This document shows, in pieces, positions 9,417 through 18,071 of a DNA stretch of 64,000 bases. The notes beneath the pieces were generated by a model. The model was not told the origin of the DNA. It ran no database searches and saw nothing but the letters and a program-made list of their open reading frames with translations. Both the position numbers and the translations under genes were made by a program. Location of the stretch: contig CALAJQ010000013.1 in assembly GCA_937922785.1 (NCBI GenBank), positions 1 to 64,000 of the forward strand, written 5' to 3'. Source of the DNA: an uncultured Acidimicrobiales bacterium. Its GTDB lineage: Bacteria > Actinomycetota > Acidimicrobiia > Acidimicrobiales > SZUA-35. Each line of letters opens with the position of its first letter. The stretch's first letter is position 1.

Positions 9417-9502
9417 ATTTAACCAATCAACGTGTAGGCCATTTAACAGGGGTGACCAGACTTTTACCTCAAGATCAAAGCAAACTGGCCGATGTGAAGA
9501 TC

Positions 9503-11506
9503 ATGAATGAGGGAATCCCCCGCGCCCGAATCCGGGCCAATTTAGCATGGTTTTCGCTTTTGCTAGTGGTTTTTACACTAGCTGGGTGTTCCTTCGGAGC
9601 AGAAAATTCAGCCTCGGTTGAACCTTCGGTTACAACGGAGAGTCCTGGTGTCAGCGTTGCCGATGATGCTCCTGGCGTTTCTGAGGCTCCCGAAGAGCAG
9701 CGTTCGTGGTTTGACGTCTTGGGCGAGCAGGCTCAAACGTCTTTCCCTGCCGGCAAGTACGTGTCACCGTCTGGAAACAACGGCAACGGTGGAACGTCAC
9801 CAAACGATGCGTGGAAGACAGTGGCGCACGGAATCTCCAACGTTCAGGCCGGTGAAACCCTGTTCTTGATGGGCGGAACTTACAACGAGTCGCTAACGAT
9901 GCGAAACGGCGGCCGCCCTGATGCCTGGATTCGAATTACAGCTTTCCCTGGAGAGAAGCCTGTTATTACTCAGTTCAACAGCAACGGCATCCAGTTTGAA
10001 CAGGGCGCCCAGTACATCGAACTTTCCGGCATCGAATTTGCTGGCAACCCCGATCAAAACCACGTCGACGGGTCTTGGCCAGGTGCCGGTGTTGTGGCCT
10101 TCACTGGTTCACACCACATCCGGGTTTACAACAACAACATCCACAACTACGGCGCTGGCGGTGTTGTCGGTTTCGAAGCCTCCCACCTTGACGTGCGCAA
10201 CAACGTGATCTGGGAGAACGCCTACCTGGAACGCAATCAGCACTCGGGAATTTCGTTCTTTGAGTTCCACAATATTGCTGGCGGAAACGACGGCAACGGT
10301 TACTCCAACTACGCAATGGGCAACCTCGTTTATAGGAACGAGAACAAACGAGTCAGCCCTTCTGGTGAAATTACTGACGGCAACTGCGTGATCGTTGATC
10401 GCTTCGACATCACGGGCTACAACGGTCGCACACTGATTGCAGACAACATTTGCATCGACAACGGCGGACGAGCGCTAAACGTCTTCAAGAGTTCGGGCGT
10501 TGACGTGTTCAACAACACCGCCTACCACAACCTTCGGACACCGCGGATAGCCCAGGACGGCGGCGAGATGTTCGCTTACCAGTCAAGCGACGTGCATTTT
10601 GCAAACAACTTGATTTTTGCTCGGCCCGGAATCCGCCCGGTGTTCAACGTCGGTTCCAGCGGCATCACCTTCACCAACAACATGTACGTAGGTGATCAGA
10701 ATCCAAACGTGAGCGGGAATGACATTTATCTGCAGACCGGCACTCCGGTTGTTAACAACGCCTCAACGCAGGCAACTGCATCGAACTTCGACCTGATCAG
10801 TGGTTCCCCAGCCATTGACGCTGGCGCCACCCAGATCCCAGCTCCGATCAAGACAGACTTCGTCGGCCGCGCCCGTATCCAGGGTGGGGCTCCCGACATC
10901 GGTGCTCATGAGTTCCGGGCCGATGGTTCTGAACCTCCACCATCGACTACACCACCTACGACTGCTGCACCTACCACCGCTGCACCTACAACTGCGGCAC
11001 CTGCCACTGATGCGCCAACTAGTGGCGCTCCGGCAGAGACCTCACCTCCAACGTCTGAAGGCGCTGCTCCAGAACCAAACTCTGATGAGCCAGAGGTAGC
11101 TGCTCCCGCTCCGGCTAACCCGAGCCCGAGCGGCCCTAACCCTCCTGCGGTGCCGTCTTCTGGTCCAACACCTGGAGATCCCGCTGGATCGTCTAACCCA
11201 TCGCCTTCGGGGGCCCCGACCTCACCCGGAACTCCCACTACGGCCCCGTCAGTCTTTGCCCCAGCAAACGGCTTGACGCCAACGACGATTGGTCCACCTC
11301 CAGAGGCACCAGCGGTTGATGATTCACCAGTTGTGACAACTGACTCAGGTACGGTTGAAAATAGTGCGCCTGACCTGGCTTTTGTTGAGTCCAGTAAGTC
11401 AAATGCCTCTGGTCTGTGGATTGCATTGTCGCTACTCTTAGTAGCTTCGGGCTTTGGTGCGATGCAAATGTCCAATGGAGCGAAATCGCGCCGCAGGCAC
11501 CAGTAA
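9503..11506 (+). CDS. Secreted parallel beta-helix lipoprotein with Pro/Thr-rich stalk and C-terminal membrane segment
   Basis: Surface protein that probably binds, cuts or epimerises polysaccharide. From the ATG at 9503 (667 aa) there is a lipoprotein signal peptide ending in FTLAGCSFG. Next come a degenerate Ser/Glu region and then a right-handed beta-helix domain (about residues 80-480). Its start KYVSPSGNNGNGGTSPNDAW is the DUF1565/pectate-lyase-like entry motif, and it has repeated NN turns such as VYNNNIHNY, DVRNNVIWEN and DVFNNTAYHN. A long TTPPTTAAPTTAAP-type linker follows (about 485-610). The C-terminus is a hydrophobic helix with a basic tail (SRRRHQ). An upstream in-frame GTG/ATG extension exists but would lose the signal peptide. 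It sits 24 nt before the second Wzz-kinase and is probably in that operon. Confidence 0.82.
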   Translation: MNEGIPRARIRANLAWFSLLLVVFTLAGCSFGAENSASVEPSVTTESPGVSVADDAPGVSEAPEEQRSWFDVLGEQAQTSFPAGKYVSPSGNNGNGGTSPNDAWKTVAHGISNVQAGETLFLMGGTYNESLTMRNGGRPDAWIRITAFPGEKPVITQFNSNGIQFEQGAQYIELSGIEFAGNPDQNHVDGSWPGAGVVAFTGSHHIRVYNNNIHNYGAGGVVGFEASHLDVRNNVIWENAYLERNQHSGISFFEFHNIAGGNDGNGYSNYAMGNLVYRNENKRVSPSGEITDGNCVIVDRFDITGYNGRTLIADNICIDNGGRALNVFKSSGVDVFNNTAYHNLRTPRIAQDGGEMFAYQSSDVHFANNLIFARPGIRPVFNVGSSGITFTNNMYVGDQNPNVSGNDIYLQTGTPVVNNASTQATASNFDLISGSPAIDAGATQIPAPIKTDFVGRARIQGGAPDIGAHEFRADGSEPPPSTTPPTTAAPTTAAPTTAAPATDAPTSGAPAETSPPTSEGAAPEPNSDEPEVAAPAPANPSPSGPNPPAVPSSGPTPGDPAGSSNPSPSGAPTSPGTPTTAPSVFAPANGLTPTTIGPPPEAPAVDDSPVVTTDSGTVENSAPDLAFVESSKSNASGLWIALSLLLVASGFGAMQMSNGAKSRRRHQ

Positions 11507-11530
11507 AACTAAGAGAGCTGAGCGAACCAA

Positions 11531-13177
11531 GTGATCGAAAACAGAGCGGCGCAAGATGAGGTCACAACACTCGAGGACTACATCGAGGCGATCAAGAATC
11601 GCAAGTGGGTTGTAATTGGTACTGCGCTTGCAATTTTGCTGCTAGCCATTGCTGGCACCAGCCGACAGACGCCTATGTATGTAGCCAACGGCACTGTCGA
11701 GGTGCTTCCTAGTGTTTCGGGCTCAAATAACGGAAACCCGGCGAGTCCAAACATGGACCTCGAGGCTGAAAAGATCCTTGGGGATGAGGTCAGGGCAGCT
11801 GTCGCAGAGTCTTTGAGCGTTGGTCTCGACGTTCTTCCTGAGCCCGACGTCGAGTTCTTGCCCACCAGCCGAGTCCTGTTCCTTGAACGGCGAGATGCAG
11901 ACCCTGAGCAAGCGGCTGCGATCGTCAATGAATACGCGACGGCTTACACACAGCAGAGAGTCGCAGCAGACAAGGCGATTTACGCTTCCAGAATCGCTCC
12001 GATCGAAACCGAGATCGAGATGAATCAAGCTGTGATTGAAGAGCTCACTGCCGAGCTGAATTCGCTGACCGATGAGCGGCTGACAATTTCTCGCGATGCC
12101 ACGCTCACAACGGCAATCAAAGATCAGCTGTTAGACGACAACGCCACAAATCGCAGCAGGGTTATCTCTGACCTAAACACCGTTGCCTCCAACTTGCGAG
12201 TGTTACAGACACGAGTTCAGCAAGAACGAATCGGTGAATCATCTGCCGAGGATGCTGCCTCGGTGATCCGCCAGGCCACTGTTCCAACAAGTCCAAGCGG
12301 TATACCAAAAACTGCCGTCTGGATAGCAGCTGGTATTGCTGGCCTTCTATTCGGAACCGCAGTTGCCTTCCTGGTAGAGCGCCTTGACGCAACCGCCCGG
12401 GACGAAGACGATGTCTCCCTCGCACTTGGATCAAAGGTTCTGGGCTCAGTTCCAACCTTTGGTCTTGGTAACCGCGGTGGACCAGCGGCCGCGGTGATGC
12501 TTATCAACGACCGCAAGCCGCGGCTGGCTCAAGCCAGGGAATCAATTCGTCGACTCCGATCAAGCATTCAGTTTGCAGCGGCATCAACTGACGGTCAGGT
12601 ATTCCTGATGACTTCAGCTTTTCCTGGTGAAGGTAAGAGTGTGGTTAGTGCCAACTTGGCCGCAGCGCTTGCCCAAAGTGGCAAGAAAGTTGCGCTGGTT
12701 AACGCCGACATGCGCAGGCCAACTATGGAGTTGATCCTTAACGTTCCCAACACAGACGGGCTGTCGAACTTCTTGACCGGTCGTGAAGAAGTTATGAATC
12801 TGCGCGAGGTTGAGGGTGTGACTGGACTGTTCTTTGTTCCAGCCGGACCTCCTCCTGCAAACCCTGGAGAACTCCTAGGTTCATCACAGTTTGAGCGGCT
12901 AATTAAGGACCTAAGAACTCATGCTGATTACGTCCTAATTGACTCTCCGCCGGTACTGAGCACGGCCGATGCTGTGACCGCTTCCCGATACGCCGACGGC
13001 GTAATCGTGGTAGTCGACTCACGTCGCACCGAGACCAGCGACTTGTTGAGAGTTCGAGACGATCTTGACCGAGCAGGCGCAACGCTTGTTGGAGCGGTGA
13101 TGAATAAGGTACGGCCTGCAGGCGGAATCTTTGGCCGCCGCGATGCCTATGCCTATTACGGCACCGGCCAGTCGTGA
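11531..13177 (+). CDS. Wzz / BY-kinase fusion (polysaccharide co-polymerase with tyrosine kinase domain)
   Basis: Second co-polymerase/tyrosine autokinase of the locus, on the opposite strand to the one at 660-2321. 548 aa: Wzz segment with TM1 about 27-42, a coiled coil about 145-235, TM2 about 262-282, then the kinase domain. Here the Walker A is canonical (SAFPGEGKSVVSANLA, Lys369), with Walker A-prime LVNADMRRP and Walker B YVLIDSPPVL. The tail RRDAYAYYG supplies tyrosines for autophosphorylation. The start is GTG at 11531 after a GAGAG-rich stretch. The gene overlaps the following polymerase by 4 nt (GTGA). The LMW-PTP at 15377 is the expected antagonist phosphatase. Confidence 0.92.
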   Translation: MIENRAAQDEVTTLEDYIEAIKNRKWVVIGTALAILLLAIAGTSRQTPMYVANGTVEVLPSVSGSNNGNPASPNMDLEAEKILGDEVRAAVAESLSVGLDVLPEPDVEFLPTSRVLFLERRDADPEQAAAIVNEYATAYTQQRVAADKAIYASRIAPIETEIEMNQAVIEELTAELNSLTDERLTISRDATLTTAIKDQLLDDNATNRSRVISDLNTVASNLRVLQTRVQQERIGESSAEDAASVIRQATVPTSPSGIPKTAVWIAAGIAGLLFGTAVAFLVERLDATARDEDDVSLALGSKVLGSVPTFGLGNRGGPAAAVMLINDRKPRLAQARESIRRLRSSIQFAAASTDGQVFLMTSAFPGEGKSVVSANLAAALAQSGKKVALVNADMRRPTMELILNVPNTDGLSNFLTGREEVMNLREVEGVTGLFFVPAGPPPANPGELLGSSQFERLIKDLRTHADYVLIDSPPVLSTADAVTASRYADGVIVVVDSRRTETSDLLRVRDDLDRAGATLVGAVMNKVRPAGGIFGRRDAYAYYGTGQS

Positions 13178-14478
13178 CGATCGCTGAGGTCCGCTTAAGC
13201 GATACCTCGCAACCGCCGACCAAGCGGCCCCGTTTCATAAGTCGGCCCGGCTTCCTGGAACGCTCGCTTGCGTTCTTTGCCATTGCCTTCCTTACAGTTG
13301 GTCTGCCGAACGAATGGTTCGTAACAGACGTTGACGGGACTAACGCGTCCTCAGGCGGCCCGTTTGTCATCGTGGTCTTTATGGCTCTTGTTGGTGCTTT
13401 GCTTGTGTTCTCGCTGAAGGACCGAGGCGTAATGGGGAACTTGGTTATCGCCGAGCTGCCCCTGGTGCTGCTGTCACTGATAATTCTGTTCTCGGCAGTC
13501 TGGAGCGTTGACCCCAACACAAGCTTCCGCCGATCCATTGCAGTGACCCTGACTACATTACTGGGCGTTTACTTCGTTGCCAGATTCGAACTTGACGAGA
13601 TTCTGTTCACCGTTGCGTTAGTGATGATGTTTGCCGTCGCACTTAACTGGGTCTTCGTAATGGGCCTGCCCGCCTATGGCAAGAACTTCGACGGAACCCA
13701 GTATCTAGGCGCCACCACAAACCGAAACGTGCTTGGTCAGTTGATGGTTTTGGGGTGTCTCTCGTTTCAGTTCCTCATGGGCAATCGCCGATGGCGATTT
13801 ATCGCGATCCTGTTTTGGTTTGGAGCTTTTGGCCTCGTGCTCGGCACCAGATCAAAAACGTCGCTGCTTAGTCTGATTCTGATCAATGTGCTCTGGTTTA
13901 TCTTCAGCACGTTCCGAGCACGGAAGCAATTGTTCGGTGCGGTTTTGGTTAGCGAAGTAACTGCAGGTTTGTTCGGCTTCCTCTTTGCTACTGCGAACCT
14001 TCCGCTCATCACCGATCTACTAGATCGCGATATCACCCTTACGGGGCGCACGATCCTGTGGGGAGACCTTCTTGTGCCAATTGGAGAGAGATTCTGGCTA
14101 GGTCACGGTTGGTCAGCCTTCTGGGGCGGCTATCGAAGCCCGGCCCATGAAATCTGGGTTTCCCATGACTGGACTCCTCCGACAGCTCACAACGCCTTTT
14201 TGGAGTATCTGCTTGTAATCGGGTTTGTTGGCCTTTGCCTTTGGATGCTGGTAACAGCCCGCGGCTTGCTCAGATCCATTCACCACTTGCGTGACATTCC
14301 TGGCACCGCCGGAATGTTCCCGATCTTGATGATCAGTTACATGCTTCTATTTTCAATCACTGAAGCCGGTTCGCTAAGACGAGGACTGGATTGGATGTTG
14401 GTGGTGGTTGCGGTTGTAGAAACCAAGAGATTCATTCAGACAAAACCGGCAGGGTTTAAGCGAACCATCAACACATGA
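13174..14478 (+). CDS. O-antigen ligase/polymerase-like membrane protein (Wzy/WaaL family)
   Basis: Polytopic membrane protein with about ten hydrophobic helices and a larger extracytoplasmic loop containing GHGWSAFWGGYRSP and TPPTAHNAFLEYLLVIGFVG. The H-N-x-(F/Y)-L-(E/Q) signature of the Wzy/WaaL superfamily is visible there. 434 aa, normal length. Such proteins polymerise repeat units or ligate polymer to an acceptor on the outer face of the membrane. GTG start at 13174 overlaps the stop of the Wzz-kinase by 4 nt, implying translational coupling; polymerase function is favoured by the pairing with a co-polymerase. A second member of the superfamily lies at 15884-17218. Confidence 0.87.
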   Translation: MTIAEVRLSDTSQPPTKRPRFISRPGFLERSLAFFAIAFLTVGLPNEWFVTDVDGTNASSGGPFVIVVFMALVGALLVFSLKDRGVMGNLVIAELPLVLLSLIILFSAVWSVDPNTSFRRSIAVTLTTLLGVYFVARFELDEILFTVALVMMFAVALNWVFVMGLPAYGKNFDGTQYLGATTNRNVLGQLMVLGCLSFQFLMGNRRWRFIAILFWFGAFGLVLGTRSKTSLLSLILINVLWFIFSTFRARKQLFGAVLVSEVTAGLFGFLFATANLPLITDLLDRDITLTGRTILWGDLLVPIGERFWLGHGWSAFWGGYRSPAHEIWVSHDWTPPTAHNAFLEYLLVIGFVGLCLWMLVTARGLLRSIHHLRDIPGTAGMFPILMISYMLLFSITEAGSLRRGLDWMLVVVAVVETKRFIQTKPAGFKRTINT

Positions 14479-14684
14479 CAAGAAGCACATCCGATATTGT
14501 TTTTCATAAGGGCCAAGTGGCCCACAACAAAGTGCATTTCTGCTCTTAAAGGCGGAAACGGAAACTTCTAAAGTTGGGGGATGGGCAGTGTTGCCCTAAC
14601 ACCATCTAGATCTGCAATAGTCTCACATATCCGAGTACTCTCGGTGGTGGGTAGGTGCGGGTAAGGCATAAGGCGTAGCGGCAA
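14479..14684 (+). promoter_or_regulatory. Gap with putative structured 5' leader of the short sugar transferase
   Basis: A 206-nt non-coding stretch. Three inverted repeats can be seen: GGGCC-aagt-GGCCC near 14513-14526, GGGCA-gtgt-TGCCC at 14583-14596 (itself bracketed by GATGG/CCATC), and CCGAG-tact-CTCGG at 14631-14644. None is followed by a T-run, so they look like leader structure rather than an intrinsic terminator. No known riboswitch consensus was recognised. Confidence 0.35.
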
Positions 14685-15374
14685 ATGAGTACAACTCACT
14701 CAGAGTTAGACCAAAAATCAACCGGACAAGTAGTGGTCCTCGGAGACGAGCGTTTCGTTCGCGACCGGAGCGTCTATGAAGTCATGTTCAAGCGGCCTTT
14801 CGACATTCTCGTCGCCGTCGGAGCATTGACTTTGCTATCGCCCGTGTTGCTCGGAACATGGCTTGCAGTTCGCCTAATGCTTGGCCGGGGTGTCCTGTTA
14901 ACCCAGGAACGGATCGGTTGCGAGGGCGAGGTATTCAACATGTTGAAGTTCCGAACCATGCGCCACGATCGTCGAGCTTCTCCCGATGGCGCCTCCTTTG
15001 CAGGTGAAGATCGTCGTCAAACTCACAAGTCTGCTGACGACCCTCGTCACACAAACCTCGGCAGGTTCTTGCGCAGCGCAAGCATTGACGAGCTACCACA
15101 GCTTCTGAATGTTCTCCGCGGCGACATGAGCATTGTGGGCCCGAGGCCCGAAATGCGATACGTAGCCAAGCGAGACGGGATCATTCATCACCCCCGCCAC
15201 GTCGTCCGACCTGGCCTAACTGGTGCATTCCAGGTAAGCGGACTTCGCTCAAGCGAAGGCCTCGCTCAGGGCCTCCACCTTGATTTGGCCTACGTCTTGA
15301 ACCTAAATTTCTCAACCGACTTGCGCATAATGATTAAGACTGTTGGAGTTCTGTTTAAGCGAACCGGAGCTTAA
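14685..15374 (+). CDS. Bacterial sugar transferase (short polyprenyl-phosphate hexose-1-phosphate transferase)
   Basis: Minimal phosphoglycosyltransferase that loads a sugar-1-phosphate on undecaprenyl phosphate. 229 aa: short cytosolic leader, one re-entrant hydrophobic helix (FDILVAVGALTLLSPVLLG), then the catalytic core with LLTQERIG, MLKFRTMR, SIDELPQLLNVLRGDMS, IVGPRPEMRY and RPGLTGAFQVSG. This is the second initiating transferase in the locus besides the long form at 2393-4021, suggesting either two polymers or alternative first sugars. It starts a small operon with the LMW-PTP, 2 nt downstream, behind a long leader. Confidence 0.92.
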   Translation: MSTTHSELDQKSTGQVVVLGDERFVRDRSVYEVMFKRPFDILVAVGALTLLSPVLLGTWLAVRLMLGRGVLLTQERIGCEGEVFNMLKFRTMRHDRRASPDGASFAGEDRRQTHKSADDPRHTNLGRFLRSASIDELPQLLNVLRGDMSIVGPRPEMRYVAKRDGIIHHPRHVVRPGLTGAFQVSGLRSSEGLAQGLHLDLAYVLNLNFSTDLRIMIKTVGVLFKRTGA

Positions 15375-15376
15375 TC

Positions 15377-15898
15377 ATGAATCGGCGTAGAATTTTATTT
15401 GTGTGCACGGCGAACATTTGCCGTAGTCCCACGGCTGAATACCTCACCAGAGAGCGATTTGGCAACGACACCTTTCACACTCGTTCTTCTGGTTTCTTGA
15501 GCTCAGAGCATCGTGTTCCTAAAGAGATCCAGACCCTAATGGGCCAGCGGGGCGTCGACATTAGCGGGCACCGCAGCTACAAGGTTGATCTGGACACAGT
15601 TAGGGCTGCAGACTTGATTTTGACCATGGAAGCCCGTCACGTCTTGGAGATCACACTCCTCGAGCGTGCGGCTCTGGCCAAGACCGTCCCGCTCAAGGAA
15701 GCCGCAAAGCTTGTGAGCGGAACTGAGTCCATCGAAGACTTCTTGACTCGAATCAACGATCAGCGAGATCCCCAGACCTATCTAGGTGGATACGCCTTCG
15801 ATGTTTCCGATCCGTACAAGAAGCGCATGAAGGTCTACGAGCGAGCTGTCGAAGAGATCGACGATCTTGTGACTACGGTATTCTCAGCGATTAGCTGA
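15377..15898 (+). CDS. Low-molecular-weight protein-tyrosine phosphatase (Wzb-like)
   Basis: Cytoplasmic phosphatase that removes phosphate from BY-kinases and allows cycling of polysaccharide export. 173 aa; the P-loop CTANICRSP (Cys10 nucleophile, Arg16, Ser17) is at the N-terminus and the general-acid Asp appears in VSDPYKK near the C-terminus, both in canonical places. Slightly longer than typical (about 150 aa) because of an insert around residues 95-130. It is cotranscribed with the sugar transferase 2 nt upstream, and its last 15 nt overlap the end of the opposing gene at 15884. Confidence 0.93.
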   Translation: MNRRRILFVCTANICRSPTAEYLTRERFGNDTFHTRSSGFLSSEHRVPKEIQTLMGQRGVDISGHRSYKVDLDTVRAADLILTMEARHVLEITLLERAALAKTVPLKEAAKLVSGTESIEDFLTRINDQRDPQTYLGGYAFDVSDPYKKRMKVYERAVEEIDDLVTTVFSAIS

Positions 15899-17218
15899 GG
15901 TTCTGGCTAGATCACCGGCAACTACCGCCGCCGCGAGCAGGGAAAACCAACCAAAGGCTGGAACCCGAATTGCGGCCTCGCTAATTCCGTCCACCAGGAT
16001 CAGCACTAGCAGCGCAGGCCCCAAGGGCGATCCCGAGAACGATCGAGCGGCGGCCGAAACCAAGGCAGCCGCCATCAGCATCAGACCTACATAACCGGTT
16101 GTAAGCAGAACTTGCAGGAACAGGTTATGAGTGTGTTGGGCCAGCCAACCAATGCGACCTTGGGCATACAATGTGGTGACGATGTCTCGATCCGATCCAA
16201 TTCCATAGCCGGTGACGGGCACAAGATTGGCTTCCTCGATGATCTCAGGCCAAATCTCAAGCCGCCCGTTAAGACTCTGAATCTCGCGTGACTGGTCAAG
16301 CGCGGATTCGCTCTCGCGGCTGGCGATCGCCTCGAAGTTTCCAACCAGCGGCGACAGGCCCCCCGCTACAAACAGGCCAACAGCTAAGGCTGCGGCCCCT
16401 AGGGCCAGGCCGGCAACAGCGATAGTCCTCTGTCTTGGCTGAGGAGCCAGTGCGATGGCAAAAACGATCAGGGACAGCACCAAAGCCGCTGTCCCAGTCC
16501 TGCTTCCGCCGGCGTAAACAACAGCCAAACACGCGACCCCGCCGAGAACGCCTGAAGCGATCCTCCCCATTGACGCTGACCGCATTCCAGTGAGGGCTAA
16601 GTATGCAGAACCCAGGGCAGCTGCGCCAGCGATCCGGACAAGTTGGTTCGCTTCCAGCGCTAGCAGTGACAGTCGATCCCCAGGGGAGCCGAGGTTCGTT
16701 GCCGGATCCAACGCTCTCGCCGCCAGCGAGATGGCTACAAAGACCACAAATCCGCCTAGCAGTGTGCGGGCAAGACCTAGCTCGCCATTGGAGTCATGGA
16801 TAGCGATTACCGCACCAGCGACAACGGCAAAGAGAGCCACCCACCACACTGCTTGTGATCCCGTTGGAGAAAACACTGCGGTGCCAGCAGCCCACGCCAG
16901 CCAAAGCACCAACCACCTAAACGACGGAGCAGAGGCTTTGCGCCAAACTGGGGCGCCAATCTGTACCTGCTCCATCATCGACGCGGCCGCGAAGGCAAAC
17001 AACCCATAGGTAACTAAAGAACTGGCTCCCAACCTTGAAGTGTCGATCGCAGACAGCGCAATTAGGCAGGCTGTCCAAACCTCGATTCGAATTCGGGCGT
17101 CGAACCTACTCAACGGATGCGGCGAGCCGATTGGGCTCAGATGCTGAGAGTTCTCGCTTGGTCCGACGGTTGTCATCAGTGAGGTCGATGGTCTGGTTGC
17201 CGCCGACTCCAGAGTCAT
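15884..17218 (-). CDS. Second O-antigen ligase/polymerase-like membrane protein
   Basis: Polytopic membrane protein with about eleven hydrophobic helices and a large loop carrying LVPVTGYGIGSDRD and HTHNLFLQVLLTTGYVGLML, the Wzy/WaaL-type H-N-x-x-x-Q signature. Up to 444 aa. The first ATG (17218) would give a polar 35-residue extension that lies wholly inside the upstream gene (113-nt overlap); a TTG at 17113, just before the upstream stop, gives a start close to the first helix and is plausible. No strong ribosome site was found for either. With the polymerase at 13174, one may polymerise and the other ligate, but the sequence does not say which. Confidence 0.82.
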   Translation of the reverse strand: MTLESAATRPSTSLMTTVGPSENSQHLSPIGSPHPLSRFDARIRIEVWTACLIALSAIDTSRLGASSLVTYGLFAFAAASMMEQVQIGAPVWRKASAPSFRWLVLWLAWAAGTAVFSPTGSQAVWWVALFAVVAGAVIAIHDSNGELGLARTLLGGFVVFVAISLAARALDPATNLGSPGDRLSLLALEANQLVRIAGAAALGSAYLALTGMRSASMGRIASGVLGGVACLAVVYAGGSRTGTAALVLSLIVFAIALAPQPRQRTIAVAGLALGAAALAVGLFVAGGLSPLVGNFEAIASRESESALDQSREIQSLNGRLEIWPEIIEEANLVPVTGYGIGSDRDIVTTLYAQGRIGWLAQHTHNLFLQVLLTTGYVGLMLMAAALVSAAARSFSGSPLGPALLVLILVDGISEAAIRVPAFGWFSLLAAAVVAGDLARTSANR

Positions 17219-17954
17219 TGTCTCGAATCATCGACAACGCCAACAGACTAAGGAAGAACGCTCCGACGGCCGCAGCCAATGCAGAGTTCAAATCGTTCGT
17301 GGTTTGTGCCGCTGCTTGAGCGTCACCGATGGCTACTAGGGGAGAGGCCTTTGAATTGAGATCTGCTTCGATTCGGGCGACATCTTGCTGAAGGACCGAC
17401 GCAACTGCGGCCACGGACTCTACTGATGCTGTTGCGACCGCTCGCTGGGCATCGTCGTCGATGCCCGACGCAAGCTGGCTCAGTAATGCGTCACGATCAG
17501 CGACAGCTGTGGCTAGATCGGCTTTCAGGGCCTCCAGTTGGGCCTCTACTGGTGCTGCTCGATCCAGGACCGACTGGTTTATCGCAAGATCTGCAGCGGC
17601 GGTAACGGCCGCCAGGGCAGTGGCTTCGTCGGTGGCTCGGGCCACAATCTCGACAGATGCTGGATCGCCAAGCGAAGAGGCTTCCACCGAAATTAGCGAT
17701 GCCTCAGACGTCAAGGAAGATCGAATTTGTGACTGGCCGCTGGCATCGTTGATTGACGCGACCGCCTCTCGTTGTAGCGCAGAGTGATTAGGCCAAGAAA
17801 CGACCTCGTCGTGTAGTCGCAAGGCAACAGATGCCTTTGCGTCACTGTTGTCACGAGCCTGAACAACGTAAGTAAAGGCGCCGAAAACTAAGCCGATCGC
17901 AGCGGCTACGCCAATGAGCAGGCCAATTGGGCCAGCAAGAAATTTGTTAATCAT
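17106..17954 (-). CDS. Wzz-like membrane protein without kinase domain
   Basis: Topology of a polysaccharide co-polymerase: TM1 near the N-terminus (GPIGLLIGVAAAIGLVFGAF), an Ala/Asp/Ser-rich extracytoplasmic region with coiled-coil heptads (EAQLEALKADLATAVADRDA), then TM2 (LAAAVGAFFLSLLALSMI) and a short polar tail. About 282 aa from the ATG at 17954; TTG/GTG codons 2-4 codons upstream are alternatives. Sequence resemblance to Wzz is weak and mostly compositional, so the call rests on topology and on its place next to a polymerase-like gene. The 3' end overlaps the next gene's reading frame. Confidence 0.6.
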   Translation of the reverse strand: MINKFLAGPIGLLIGVAAAIGLVFGAFTYVVQARDNSDAKASVALRLHDEVVSWPNHSALQREAVASINDASGQSQIRSSLTSEASLISVEASSLGDPASVEIVARATDEATALAAVTAAADLAINQSVLDRAAPVEAQLEALKADLATAVADRDALLSQLASGIDDDAQRAVATASVESVAAVASVLQQDVARIEADLNSKASPLVAIGDAQAAAQTTNDLNSALAAAVGAFFLSLLALSMIRDNDSGVGGNQTIDLTDDNRRTKRELSASEPNRLAASVE

Positions 17955-18071
17955 TTGCACACGCAACGGCTACAGAGCGCCGTCTCCAATTCAGAGGCTA
18001 CAGACGATTGTTGGAATGGGCATTAGGGACCTGTGCTTAGGTCGCTAGGTCATCAGAACCTGGCGACAGCC

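Noticed and set aside
10906-11475. 189-aa minus-strand frame opposite the lipoprotein stalk
   Set aside because: It is the Gly/Ala/Val-rich reverse complement of the Pro/Thr repeat and has no independent support.
14479-14684. Cyclic-di-GMP riboswitch in the sugar-transferase leader
   Set aside because: The conserved core segments of the known c-di-GMP aptamers were not found.
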